A DNA stretch of 64,000 nucleotides from Aureicoccus marinus (GTDB taxonomy: Bacteria > Bacteroidota > Bacteroidia > Flavobacteriales > Flavobacteriaceae): the NCBI RefSeq assembly GCF_002954325.1, contig NZ_MQVX01000001.1, positions 935,546-999,545 of the forward strand, read 5' to 3'. Positions 8,567 to 17,019 of the stretch are shown one piece after another; the stretch's first letter is position 1; each line of letters starts with the position of its first letter. Made by a program: the position numbers and the translations under genes. Below the pieces are notes generated by a model. The model was given only the letters and a program-made list of their open reading frames with translations. It searched no databases and had not been told where the DNA came from.

Positions 8567-10488
8567 ATGCAATTTCTCTACCCGCAATTTCTTTGGGCCT
8601 TACTACTTCTTCTCATCCCTGTGCTTGTTCACTTGTTTCAGCTGAGAAGGTTCAGAACAACTTTTTTCACTAACGTAGCCCTTTTACAAAAACTAACCGC
8701 CGAATCAAACAAAAGTAAATCCATAAAAAAATGGCTGTTGTTGTTGAGCAGGTTGCTTGCTATTGCCGCTTTGGTTTTTGCCTTTGCCCGCCCAGTAGAA
8801 CCTTCAAAGCAGTCCGAGAATCAATCGACTAAGCCGTTATTCGTTTACTTGGATAATTCGCTCAGCATGCAGGCGAATGTCCAAGCGTTCCCTTATTAGA
8901 AACGGCCATTCAGGAGTTGGTGAGCGGTTTGGCAGATGACCAAATCGTTGAAGTGATCACCAACGATCGTCAGTTTGGACCGGATCAATGGAAAAATTTA
9001 AAAATTAAACTCCCTGGACTGCGCTGGACAACCAAGAAAAGAAGCTTGGATGAAGTTGCGCTCAGGGCACGGTCTCGGAACTCAAATTCGGGGACTCTAT
9101 ACGGGCGAGCGCTCTTGTTATCGGATTTTCAGGAAGGACTCCCGGAATTATTAGAAGAAAAGTCCGATTCCCTGGAATTGATTTCGGTTGCTCTTCGACC
9201 AGAAGACAAGAAAAATGCCTGGGTAGATTCTCTGGCGGTCCGACCCTCTTCCGACAACACTTTACTCCTCGATATTTGGATTGCGGGTGGGAAGCAAGGG
9301 GAATTGCTTTCACTCAGTGTAGAAGCCGAGGGTCAATTGCTGGCCAAGACCAGTCTGCCTGCACCAGGCGACGATCAGCTTGTTCAGACTGAAATTACCT
9401 TGTCAACCGCATCCAGTATTGCGGGCTTCGTTCAAATTCAAGACAACAGTTTATCCTTTGACAATCGATTCTACTTTTCTATTCAACAGGAAGAACAGAT
9501 CCGGGTTCTCGCTGTTGGACAGGCCCATGGAAACCACCTCGAAAGGGTCTATCAAGAGCCGGAATTTTTATTTGTTCGCCAGGACTTGAACCGCCTAGAT
9601 TTTGGTCTAATACCGAAGCAGAACCTCCTTATACTGGACCAGCTCTACCAAATCCCAGATGCATTGAGAGGCGCCCTTATTGAATTTTACGAAGCAGGAG
9701 GAAGCCTATGTATTATTCCCGCTAAAAGCATTGATTTAATCAGCTATACCCAATTGCTTAGTTCGGTCAGTTCTTTCCGGATGGAAGAAGTGCGAAGAGA
9801 CACTTTGAAGATTGATGGGATTCAGGACAAACATCCCCTGTTCCGTGGCGTATTTCGATCAGAAATCAGTGATTTTGAGACACCGGAATCCAGAATGTTT
9901 TATCCGCTGAAGCCCAAGGTCAATGCAGCTCTTTTATTTGAAAACGAATCTCCTTTTGTCTTGTCGGCTCGTCGGGTAGCTGTTTTGGCCTCTCCACTAG
10001 ACAGCGATCTTGGAAGTTTTGAAGAGTCTCCGCTGATTGTTCCAACCTTTTACAATATGGGAAAACAGAGCATTCGCCTTCCGGATCTTTACGCGAGAAT
10101 GGGAAATCAGCCCCGGATTGACCTTCCCTATCTTCTGGGCCAGGATCAGGTATTTTCTTTACGCGGTGAAGTAGCGGAATATATTCCACAACAGCAGGCT
10201 TATCCGAATCGTACAGAACTGGTCTTAAGTGACGAATTGGAACAGGCTGGACTCTATCAGATCAGTACTTCACGAGATACCCTTGGGGTATTGGCCATTA
10301 ATTATCCGGTGTCAGAAAGCCGTCAAAATTGGAACGAGGGACAAGTTGAAGAACAAAAGCTAACTTTGCCTTCAGTGTTGAAGGACTGGACAGCAGAAGG
10401 TCAGCGAAAAGAATTTTGGAAATGGGCCGTTGCTTTGGCCTTACTCTTTTTACTCCTCGAAATGGGGATTCAAAAATGGATAACGTGA
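8567..10488 (+). pseudogene. BatA-domain membrane protein, frameshifted
   Basis: The N-terminal 110 residues are the BatA (aerotolerance) N-terminal region: a hydrophobic helix, LVHLFQLRRF, a second membrane helix, then the start of a vWA-like domain (FVYLDNSLSMQ). The frame stops at 8897-8899. The same protein resumes in another frame (LLETAIQELVSG) and runs to 10488 with a last membrane helix near the C-terminus. Adding one C to the CCC at 8890-8892 gives AFPLLETAIQEL and one continuous protein of about 640 residues. A real break would remove most of the protein; a homopolymer error is likelier. The dihydroorotase-like gene overlaps its end. Confidence 0.85.
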
Positions 10489-11756
10489 GGATACTGATAA
10501 AAGGGGCAATCCTGGTTACCCCCCAACAAAAAAAATACCACCTCAAAAAGAGGGATCTGCTGCTTGTCAATGGGCAGATCAAAAAAATTGCCAGTAAGCT
10601 TGACGAGAAAGTGGATCGTGAAATCCGTCTGTCCAACCTTCACCTTTCTGCCGGATGGTTTGAGCTGGGAGCTGGATTCGGAGAGCCCGGCCATGAAGAT
10701 CGAGAAACCTTATCTGCCGGACAGCATCTCGCAGCACTGAGTGGCTTTACACAGCTGGTTTTATTGCCTGACACCGCCCCCGTTCCCGATAACCGAAGCG
10801 CTATTCGATTTTTCAATGATGCGAGTAAAGCGGGATTAACCAAAATTCATCCCTTAGGCAGCTTAACAGTAAACAGGGAAGGCAAAGAACTAGCCGAACT
10901 CTACGATATGCAACAGGCTGGAGCGGTCGGTTTCTTCGACAGCGGGCGTTCCATTGAAAGTCCAAGCCTTCTTAAAATTGCGCTGCAATACAGTCAGAGT
11001 TTTGGTGGAACGGTCTTCTCTTTACCCATCGATTCAGATTTAAAGGGCAAAGGGGTAGTGAATGAAGGAAAGGTTTCGACGCAATTAGGTCTTAAAGGAA
11101 TTCCGGTCTTGGCAGAAACAACTCGAATAGCGAGAGATCTTCACATTCTTGCTTACAGTGGAGGGCGCCTTCATATCCCCGGGGTTAGCTCGGCTGAAGG
11201 TGTTAAGCTCATTGAGCAGGCCAAAAAGCAAGGCTTGGAAGTCAGTTGCAGTACAAGCTTGCATCACCTGATCGAAACCGATAAATCTCTTGAGGAATTT
11301 GATACCCAATTTAAAGTTCTCCCTCCGCTAAGAACGGAAAAAGACCGAAAAGCATTACTCAAGGCGCTGGCCAAAGGCACGATTGATTATGTGCAATCAG
11401 ATCACAGTCCGCGCACTCCTGAAGAGAAGCAGGTTGAATTTGATTTGGCCGCCTACGGAACGATAGCCCTAGAATCCGTCTTCGGACAACTTCAGAGGGA
11501 ATATGACTTGGAGGAAACCATCGAAATTCTGACCCGAGGGTACCAATTCGTCAGCCAAGAAACACCAAAAATTGAAGAAGGCGAGCCGGTCAATTTGAGT
11601 CTTTTCAATCCAGAAACAAACTATACCCTTCAGGCCGACCAGATAGAATCGAAATCAAAAAACAGCCTGTATGTTGGCAAAGAACATAAGGGCTGGTCTT
11701 ACGGTTCAATTTTGGGCGATCAAATGGTCTTGAGAGAAACACCTCCTAAGAACTAA
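10476..11756 (+). CDS. Dihydroorotase-like amidohydrolase with lost metal ligands
   Basis: 426 residues from ATG 10476, the start matching family length. The overall sequence aligns with dihydroorotases of pyrimidine synthesis (LPDTAPVPDN, RLHIPGVSSAEGV, SLHHL, DHSPRTPEEK, ALESVFG). The HxH pair that binds zinc after the first strand is replaced: the segment reads FELGAGFGEPG where active enzymes have DxHxHxRxPG. The His of the HVS motif is Gly, and the region of the next metal His reads LPIDSDL. The late SLHHL and the DHSP Asp remain. It may be a non-catalytic partner of the aspartate carbamoyltransferase complex or have another role. It overlaps the BatA-like gene by 13 bases. Confidence 0.85.
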   Translation: MDNVRILIKGAILVTPQQKKYHLKKRDLLLVNGQIKKIASKLDEKVDREIRLSNLHLSAGWFELGAGFGEPGHEDRETLSAGQHLAALSGFTQLVLLPDTAPVPDNRSAIRFFNDASKAGLTKIHPLGSLTVNREGKELAELYDMQQAGAVGFFDSGRSIESPSLLKIALQYSQSFGGTVFSLPIDSDLKGKGVVNEGKVSTQLGLKGIPVLAETTRIARDLHILAYSGGRLHIPGVSSAEGVKLIEQAKKQGLEVSCSTSLHHLIETDKSLEEFDTQFKVLPPLRTEKDRKALLKALAKGTIDYVQSDHSPRTPEEKQVEFDLAAYGTIALESVFGQLQREYDLEETIEILTRGYQFVSQETPKIEEGEPVNLSLFNPETNYTLQADQIESKSKNSLYVGKEHKGWSYGSILGDQMVLRETPPKN

Positions 11757-11780
11757 TTGGATCCCATTTACCAGAAAGAA

Positions 11781-12140
11781 ATGAGTACAGAACAAAAAGA
11801 ACAAAAGCGTCCACCTGGTTGGAGCATTGCCTTAACGGCTTACTTGTTTCCTGTAGGATGTTTAATTGCCATGAGCATGAATGCCGATGCGAAATCCGCC
11901 TACGGTCGATTTCATTTGCGCCAAGCCTTCTTCTTTCATGTGCTCCTTTTGGGCACCGGGACCTTTCTGTATTTTATCGAGAACAACTATAAGTTGGATG
12001 TGTCCTCAGCCCGTTCCATACTTTGGCTGGTGTATTTTGGTTTTCTCCTTTTTGGACTTCAGGATGTCTTCCGAAACAAAAGAACAATGCTACCCCTCTT
12101 AGGAGAAAGACCACAAAGTTGGTTCACCTTCATTCCCTAA
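11781..12140 (+). CDS. Small membrane protein with three or four helices (DUF4870-like)
   Basis: 119 residues from ATG 11781; the TTG at 11757 is less likely. After a charged N-terminus there are hydrophobic segments around WSIALTAYLFPVGCLIAM, FFFHVLLLGTGTFLYFI and ILWLVYFGFLLFGL, separated by short loops including SAYGRFHLRQA, a sequence type shared with DUF4870/Tic20-like proteins. The function is unknown. It follows the dihydroorotase-like gene by 24 bases and precedes the esterase gene by 18, so it belongs to the same transcription unit. Confidence 0.75.
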   Translation: MSTEQKEQKRPPGWSIALTAYLFPVGCLIAMSMNADAKSAYGRFHLRQAFFFHVLLLGTGTFLYFIENNYKLDVSSARSILWLVYFGFLLFGLQDVFRNKRTMLPLLGERPQSWFTFIP

Positions 12141-12158
12141 ATCTCAAAAACCACGAAC

Positions 12159-12815
12159 ATGAAACCTGCCGCTTTATCACTGGAATACCGCTATCATCCA
12201 CCGGCTTCTAAAGATTCAAAGGGTGCCTTTTTTCTCTTGCACGGTTACGGTAGTAACGAAGACGACCTTTTCTCCTTTGTACCTGAGATGCCTCAGGATT
12301 TCCACTACTTCTCGCTTCAGGCCCCTTACTCCTTAGATCCTTTTGGCTACGCTTGGTACGCCATCAATTTTGAAGCCTCCCAGGGGAAGTGGAGTGATAC
12401 GGGTCAGGCTATTGAGTCCAGAGAAAAAATAAAAAGCTTTATCGAAGAAGCGGTCAAGGCCTATGATTTAGATCCCGAGAACCTCAATTTATTGGGATTT
12501 AGTCAAGGATGCATTCTCAGTTTTGCTTTGGCCCTGAGTTATCCTGAAAAATTCAATCGTGTAGTCGGTTTGAGCGGATATGTCAATGAAGAAATGCTTC
12601 GGGAAGACTACGCGGCCAAAGAGCACGAGGGTCTTCGAATCTATTCCTCACACGGTCAATTGGACCCCGTTATTCCTATTGCCTGGGCACAGCAGACGCC
12701 ACTTTTTATGGAAAAGTTAAAGATCGATCTCACCTTTGAGGAGTACCCGATTGGTCATGGGGTTTCTCCACAAAATTTTCAGTCCTTTAAACGGTGGATT
12801 GAAGGTTCCAATTAA
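12159..12815 (+). CDS. Alpha/beta-hydrolase, phospholipase/carboxylesterase family
   Basis: 218 residues. The nucleophile elbow is GFSQG, the oxyanion region LLHGYGSNEDDLFSF, the acid is in HGQLDPVIPI and the His in YPIGHGVSP. This set is typical of the small soluble carboxylesterase/lysophospholipase family, which hydrolyses short acyl esters. There is no signal peptide, so it is cytosolic. It is the last gene of a + strand group, and its TAA stop overlaps the TAA of the convergent gene at 12812 by 4 bases. Confidence 0.9.
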   Translation: MKPAALSLEYRYHPPASKDSKGAFFLLHGYGSNEDDLFSFVPEMPQDFHYFSLQAPYSLDPFGYAWYAINFEASQGKWSDTGQAIESREKIKSFIEEAVKAYDLDPENLNLLGFSQGCILSFALALSYPEKFNRVVGLSGYVNEEMLREDYAAKEHEGLRIYSSHGQLDPVIPIAWAQQTPLFMEKLKIDLTFEEYPIGHGVSPQNFQSFKRWIEGSN

Positions 12816-13303
12816 GGTTGTGGGTACAGAATCTGGTCAATGACTTCAAAGGAAACCTTCTTCTCGTTATCTATTTCGTACCGAATGAGCATATCTCCCC
12901 AGTTGGTGCCATCTGAAAAATCGGCCAAGATGAATTTGTGGTTCATCACCTGAACGCGGTTGATTTTGAAATCTCCTGCCATCCCTTGAAAAGGAACAAT
13001 TGGATTGGAGCCGGCCTGGGCATTGGTGTCCATGAGTTGATCCCTTACCAAGGCTGAAGGATCCGAAAGTGAAAGTTCATCAAAATAGCTTAGCGCCTCT
13101 TCGTTATTGTCCAGCGTGAAATACTTGACTTCACTTAATTCTTCCGATACGCCTTCCAAAGAATCTTGCAGCTGGACTATCTTTTCTTTTTGAGACCTAA
13201 TCTCTTTGTCCATAGCACTAAACTGCCGACTGCCACTAACCCACTGAAAGAGGAACAACAAGGCTGAAAAAACAAACAGGTAGAGGTAGAGGTTCTTTTT
13301 CAT
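12812..13303 (-). CDS. Single-pass membrane protein with coiled coil, unknown function
   Basis: 163 residues. One N-terminal membrane helix (YLYLFVFSALLFLFQWVSG) is followed by a heptad-like coiled coil (MDKEIRSQKEKIVQLQDSL and on) and a C-terminal globular part of about 80 residues. The small globular domain would face the periplasm. It starts 12 bases after the metallo-beta-lactamase-fold gene, with which it is probably co-transcribed. I recognise the type from Bacteroidota genomes but cannot assign a function. Confidence 0.75.
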   Translation of the reverse strand: MKKNLYLYLFVFSALLFLFQWVSGSRQFSAMDKEIRSQKEKIVQLQDSLEGVSEELSEVKYFTLDNNEEALSYFDELSLSDPSALVRDQLMDTNAQAGSNPIVPFQGMAGDFKINRVQVMNHKFILADFSDGTNWGDMLIRYEIDNEKKVSFEVIDQILYPQP

Positions 13304-13315
13304 GAGAAATGGTTC

Positions 13316-14092
13316 TTAGAGTTCAACAATCAAATTGTCTTCCGCTAAATAAACGGTATCTGGCAGACGGGATTGTACCTCGGCATGAAAACCGAGCAAG
13401 TGACTGATGTGGGTGAAATAGGTTCGTTTGGCTCCCACTTCCTTCGCAAAGGCGAGGGCTTCTTCTAAATTGAAATGGGAAGGGTGTGGTTCTTCCCGTA
13501 AAGCGTTGATAACCAGTACATCGCAGCCTTTTACGAGTTCGATCTGATCCGCTTCAATGGTTTTAACATCTGTAAGGTAAACCAGGCCATCAATACGAAA
13601 ACCCAACACCTTGGTGGTGTGGTGATCTGCTTCAATAGGGAGGACTGACTTCCCTCCTATTTCGACAGGAACATTTTTAGTTATGGGATGGTAACGTAGC
13701 TCGGGTGCGCCGGGATATCTGTTTTTTACGGCAAAGACATAAGCGAAGCGTTCTGTCAAAGATTGATGCACGAAGGGATGGGCATAAACATCAAGAGCTC
13801 CCTGCCTAAAATAGTAGGGCCTGAGATCATCGATACCGTGGGTGTGATCTGCGTGTTCGTGCGTAAAGAGCAGGGCATCCAATCGCTCAATCGGATTGCT
13901 CAGCATTTGTTGTCTAAAATCAGGACCACAGTCCACCACGATGGAAATGCCGTTGTACTGAATTAAGGCTGCTGTTCGAAGACGTTTATCACGGGGATCC
14001 GTGCTTTTACATACGGGGTGATTACTACCGACAACAGGGATTCCCTGTGAAGTACCCGTACCTAGAAAAGTGAGGCGAATATCCGAATTCAT
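13316..14092 (-). CDS. Metallo-beta-lactamase-fold hydrolase (PhnP/RNase Z-like)
   Basis: 258 residues from ATG 14092; the GTG at 14110 adds six residues. The N-terminus reads LTFLGTGTSQGIPV, and the metal motif HxHxDH is THEHADHTHGIDD. Later ligand His/Asp residues occur in ADHHTTKVLGFRI, YLTDVKTI and FTHISHLLG. Similar proteins hydrolyse cyclic phosphodiesters or process nucleic acids; the substrate is unknown. There is no signal peptide, so it is cytosolic. It is the first gene of a two-gene unit on the minus strand, divergent from the gene at 14168. Confidence 0.88.
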   Translation of the reverse strand: MNSDIRLTFLGTGTSQGIPVVGSNHPVCKSTDPRDKRLRTAALIQYNGISIVVDCGPDFRQQMLSNPIERLDALLFTHEHADHTHGIDDLRPYYFRQGALDVYAHPFVHQSLTERFAYVFAVKNRYPGAPELRYHPITKNVPVEIGGKSVLPIEADHHTTKVLGFRIDGLVYLTDVKTIEADQIELVKGCDVLVINALREEPHPSHFNLEEALAFAKEVGAKRTYFTHISHLLGFHAEVQSRLPDTVYLAEDNLIVEL

Positions 14093-14139
14093 CTCAAGCA
14101 AAATTACCACAAATTAAACGGAAATGCTTTTTTCCTTGT

Positions 14140-14147
14140 TACCTTTG
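14140..14147 (+). promoter_or_regulatory. Candidate -7 element, decides start at 14168
   Basis: TACCTTTG matches TAnnTTTG exactly. It overlaps the GTG at 14147, which therefore cannot be the translation start, and supports the ATG at 14168. No -33 TTG is seen at the usual spacing. Confidence 0.5.
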
Positions 14148-14167
14148 TGGGCAATAAGAAATCACCT

Positions 14168-15619
14168 ATGCCGTCCATTTCTAATCGGGAGAACGAGTTC
14201 GAAAACATCCCGTCTGTCAAGGCCAAAACCTTACGTATCAATTTGCATCCCGATATCTACGGAACCTTCGCGGAGATTGGGGCTGGGCAAGAAACGGCCC
14301 GTCACTTTTTTAGAGCTGGAGGCGCCTCAGGCACCATTGCAAAGGCGATGAGCGCATACGACAAAGCGTTTAGTGATGCGATCTACGGACAGGAGGACGA
14401 TAGTCGTTATGTAACGGAATCCCGATTGAAACGCATGTTGGCCCATGAGGTTCGATTGGTAGAAGAACGCATTAGCCGAGAAGACAACCCAAATTATTTG
14501 TTTTTCTCATACGCCAATACGGTGGCCACTATCGATTTTTCTAAGCGGTATAAAGGTCATGGGTGGGTTGGAATTCGCTACCAGCTGGATCCCAAGCAAA
14601 AAGAGTACGACGAAATTGTTCTACACGTTCGTTTTAAACAAAACGAAGCCCGCCTTCAACAAGAAACTCTTGGTATACTAGGAGTAAACCTGATTTATGG
14701 GGCCTTTTTCAAGTATGACCAGCCCAAGAAACTTCTTAAATACCTCTACGATCATATTGACAGGGATACCCTTGAAATTGATATGATCAACTTTACAGGG
14801 CCTCACTATCAGAATGTAGATAACCGTCTGATCAGTTTGCAGCTGATTCGAAACGATATGACCGATGCAGTGATGTTTGGGCCTGATGGGCACAACCTCC
14901 TCCCCGCCTCTGTTCTGTATAAAAAGAATATTTTGGCACTTCGCGGAAGTTTCCGCCCGGTAACCAAGGTGAATATGGATATGTTCCAGAAGTCTTATGA
15001 CATCTTTGTTAGAGAGCAAACGGTTGAATACGAAAACACCATTGTCATTTTCGAGATAACGCTTTCTAACCTCCGGGCTTCAGGTGAAATTGACGAACAA
15101 GATTTTATGGACCGGGCCGAACTTTTGTGTTCCTTGGGGCATATCGTAATGATCTCCAAGTTCCAGGAGTACTACAAGCTTGTCGAGTATCTCAACAAAT
15201 ACACCAAAGCCAAATTGGGTCTGACCATGGGGATTAACAACCTCATAGACGTTTTCGACGAAAAGTACTACCGTCACTTAAGTGGAGGTATCCTCGAAGC
15301 TTTTGGTAAACTCTTCTTTAAGGATTTGAAGGTGTACCTCTACCCGATGAAGAATGCAGAAACAGGACAAATATTAACCAGTAATAATCTGCATGTTCAC
15401 CCCCGAATGAAAGAGCTGTACAAGTTCTTCAAGTACAATGGGAAGGTGATGGATATCATCGACTACGATCCGGATATCCTACATATTTTCTCAAGAGACG
15501 TTCTCAAAAGAATTATGAGTAATGAAGAAGGCTGGGAAGACCTCCTACCGGAAGGTATTGCTGATATTATTCAGGAAAAGAACCTCTTCCGCCCTAAAAT
15601 AGAGAGCGGAGAGAAGTAA
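14168..15619 (+). CDS. Conserved Bacteroidota protein of unknown function
   Basis: 483 residues from ATG 14168. The N-terminus has a characteristic RINLHPDIYGTFAEIGAGQE, then HFFRAGGASGTIAKAMSAYD and YVTESRLKRMLAHEV. The middle part alternates helices and strands (FNRHY-type NFTGPHYQNVDNRLISLQL) and ends in a Lys/Asp-rich region. I recall it from flavobacterial genomes as a well conserved protein; names such as nicotinate-nucleotide adenylyltransferase are sometimes given but I see no nucleotidyltransferase HxGH motif. There is no signal peptide or membrane helix. It is a monocistronic unit with its own -7 element, ending against convergent bcp. Confidence 0.75.
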   Translation: MPSISNRENEFENIPSVKAKTLRINLHPDIYGTFAEIGAGQETARHFFRAGGASGTIAKAMSAYDKAFSDAIYGQEDDSRYVTESRLKRMLAHEVRLVEERISREDNPNYLFFSYANTVATIDFSKRYKGHGWVGIRYQLDPKQKEYDEIVLHVRFKQNEARLQQETLGILGVNLIYGAFFKYDQPKKLLKYLYDHIDRDTLEIDMINFTGPHYQNVDNRLISLQLIRNDMTDAVMFGPDGHNLLPASVLYKKNILALRGSFRPVTKVNMDMFQKSYDIFVREQTVEYENTIVIFEITLSNLRASGEIDEQDFMDRAELLCSLGHIVMISKFQEYYKLVEYLNKYTKAKLGLTMGINNLIDVFDEKYYRHLSGGILEAFGKLFFKDLKVYLYPMKNAETGQILTSNNLHVHPRMKELYKFFKYNGKVMDIIDYDPDILHIFSRDVLKRIMSNEEGWEDLLPEGIADIIQEKNLFRPKIESGEK

Positions 15620-15632
15620 TTTTTTTCAAGAC

Positions 15633-16091
15633 TTAGAGGAGATCTAAAATCTGGGCAGCGTGGTCCTTGGTTTTAACCTTTTCAATAACATGTGTCACTT
15701 CTCCCTGCTCATTAATTAAGAAACTAGTGCGATGAAGACCATCGTATTCCTTGCCCATGAACTTTTTAGGCCCCCAAACACCAAAGGCGTCAATCACCTG
15801 GTGCTCTTCGTCGGCCAATAAAGGGAAAGGGAATTCGTATTTGTTTCTGAAATTAGCCTGCTTCTTTTCACTGTCTTCACTAACTCCAACGATATCAAAA
15901 CCAGCGTCTTGCAGCTCTTTGTAGTGGTCTCTCAAGTTACAGGCTTCGGCTGTACATCCTGGCGTATTGGCTCGTGGATAAAAGAACACAACCCATTTTT
16001 TACCGAGATAATCTTCGGGACTGTGCGGGTTACCATCTTGATCAGGAACGGAAAAGTGAGGGACTTTTTGCCCAACTTGAAGTATATTCAT
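15633..16091 (-). CDS. bcp: Peroxiredoxin Bcp, thioredoxin-dependent thiol peroxidase
   Basis: 152 residues, normal for the AhpC/TSA Bcp group. The peroxidatic Cys46 and a resolving-position Cys51 sit in TPGCTAEACNLRD, with the family motif VVFFYPRANTPG before it. It reduces hydrogen peroxide and organic peroxides using thioredoxin. The product is cytosolic. The start at 16091 is 39 bases from the divergent nth gene, so repair and peroxide defence genes share an intergenic region. Confidence 0.95.
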   Translation of the reverse strand: MNILQVGQKVPHFSVPDQDGNPHSPEDYLGKKWVVFFYPRANTPGCTAEACNLRDHYKELQDAGFDIVGVSEDSEKKQANFRNKYEFPFPLLADEEHQVIDAFGVWGPKKFMGKEYDGLHRTSFLINEQGEVTHVIEKVKTKDHAAQILDLL

Positions 16092-16105
16092 GAAGACTTT
16101 ATTTA

Positions 16106-16113
16106 TAATTTTG
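16106..16113 (+). promoter_or_regulatory. Candidate -7 element of nth
   Basis: TAATTTTG, an exact TAnnTTTG match, 17 bases before the nth ATG in the short bcp/nth divergent gap. No -33 TTG is visible. Confidence 0.4.
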
Positions 16114-16130
16114 TTTAAAATTAACCATTA

Positions 16131-16799
16131 ATGCTTAAACAGGAAAAAGTTGATTTTTGCATCAAGACCCTGCAAGAACTCTACCCAGAAATACCCATTC
16201 CCCTCGATCACAAAGACCCTTATACCCTCTTAATTGCTGTATTGATGTCCGCACAGAGCACGGATGTACGGGTCAATCAAATAACGCCTCTACTATTTGA
16301 ACAAGCCGACAACCCGTATGATATGGTCAGGCTATCGGTCGATCAGATCCGGGAAATTATCAAACCTGTTGGATTATCTCCCTCCAAGGCGAAGGGTATC
16401 TATGGCTTATCCCAAATATTGATTGATAAATACCGAGGCGAAGTTCCTCGAAGTATTGAGCTATTGGAAGAGCTCCCAGCAGTGGGGCATAAAACAGCCA
16501 GTGTTGTAGTTTCTCAGGCTTTTGGAATACCAGCCTTTCCTGTAGACACGCACATTCATCGATTGATGTATCGGTGGGGGTTCAGCAACGGAAAGAATGT
16601 TCAACAGACAGAAAAGGACGCGAAAAGGCTGTTTCCCAAAGAGTTATGGAATGACCTTCACTTGCAGATCATTTGGTATGGACGAGAATATTCTCCTGCC
16701 AGAGGATGGAAGTTAGAGAATGACATGATCACCAAAACGATTGGTAGAAAAACGGTCTTGGAAGAATACCATAAAAAAACCGCCAAAAAGGCGGTTTAG
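16131..16799 (+). CDS. nth: Endonuclease III family DNA glycosylase without Fe-S cluster
   Basis: 222 residues. The helix-hairpin-helix with catalytic Lys121 (LPAVGHKTA) and the catalytic Asp139 (PVDTHIHR) are present, as in bifunctional glycosylase/AP lyases that remove oxidised pyrimidines. The C-terminus reads IIWYGREYSPARGWKLEND and lacks all four Cys that hold the [4Fe-4S] cluster of the classic enzyme. Cluster-less versions occur in several Bacteroidota. It overlaps a terminator that serves the opposite strand and is followed by the unlisted 46-residue gene. Confidence 0.93.
   Translation: MLKQEKVDFCIKTLQELYPEIPIPLDHKDPYTLLIAVLMSAQSTDVRVNQITPLLFEQADNPYDMVRLSVDQIREIIKPVGLSPSKAKGIYGLSQILIDKYRGEVPRSIELLEELPAVGHKTASVVVSQAFGIPAFPVDTHIHRLMYRWGFSNGKNVQQTEKDAKRLFPKELWNDLHLQIIWYGREYSPARGWKLENDMITKTIGRKTVLEEYHKKTAKKAV
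16774..16798 (-). terminator. Terminator of the sigma factor unit, inside the 3' end of nth
   Basis: AAACCGCC / GGCGGTTT (16778-16785 and 16791-16798) with five-A loop. On the minus strand the stem is followed by seven T. It therefore ends the transcript that carries the ECF sigma factor and the 46-residue gene. The stem overlaps the last codons and stop region of nth. Confidence 0.85.
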
Positions 16800-16807
16800 T
16801 TATTGTG

Positions 16808-16948
16808 CTAGTTCAAGTGTTGCTCAAAGGTAAACTTCTTGTATTCAACTACTTGAAGCGATTTAGAATAATCTAACAGAAATTTAATGGTCTCTGGACT
16901 CGATTTGTGGAGTTTACAGACATCTTCTTCGGAGTAAATTTTTTCCAT
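16808..16948 (-). CDS. Small conserved protein, 46 residues, next to the ECF sigma factor gene
   Basis: ATG at 16948, stop TAG at 16808. The product begins MEKIYSEEDVCKLH and ends TFEQHLN; it is a small acidic/basic alpha-helical protein with one Cys. I recall similar short proteins beside flavobacterial sigma-70 genes, so I take it as a real gene; the length is below common gene-caller limits. It lies 71 bases downstream of the sigma factor gene on the same strand and upstream of a clear terminator, so the two probably form one operon. A role linked to the sigma factor is an inference. Confidence 0.65.
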   Translation of the reverse strand: MEKIYSEEDVCKLHKSSPETIKFLLDYSKSLQVVEYKKFTFEQHLN

Positions 16949-17019
16949 ATTTCAATTTATTCGTTCTATCCAAGAACGGGATGAAATACGAAATATTGTC
17001 TCCTTCGATAATCGGCAGA

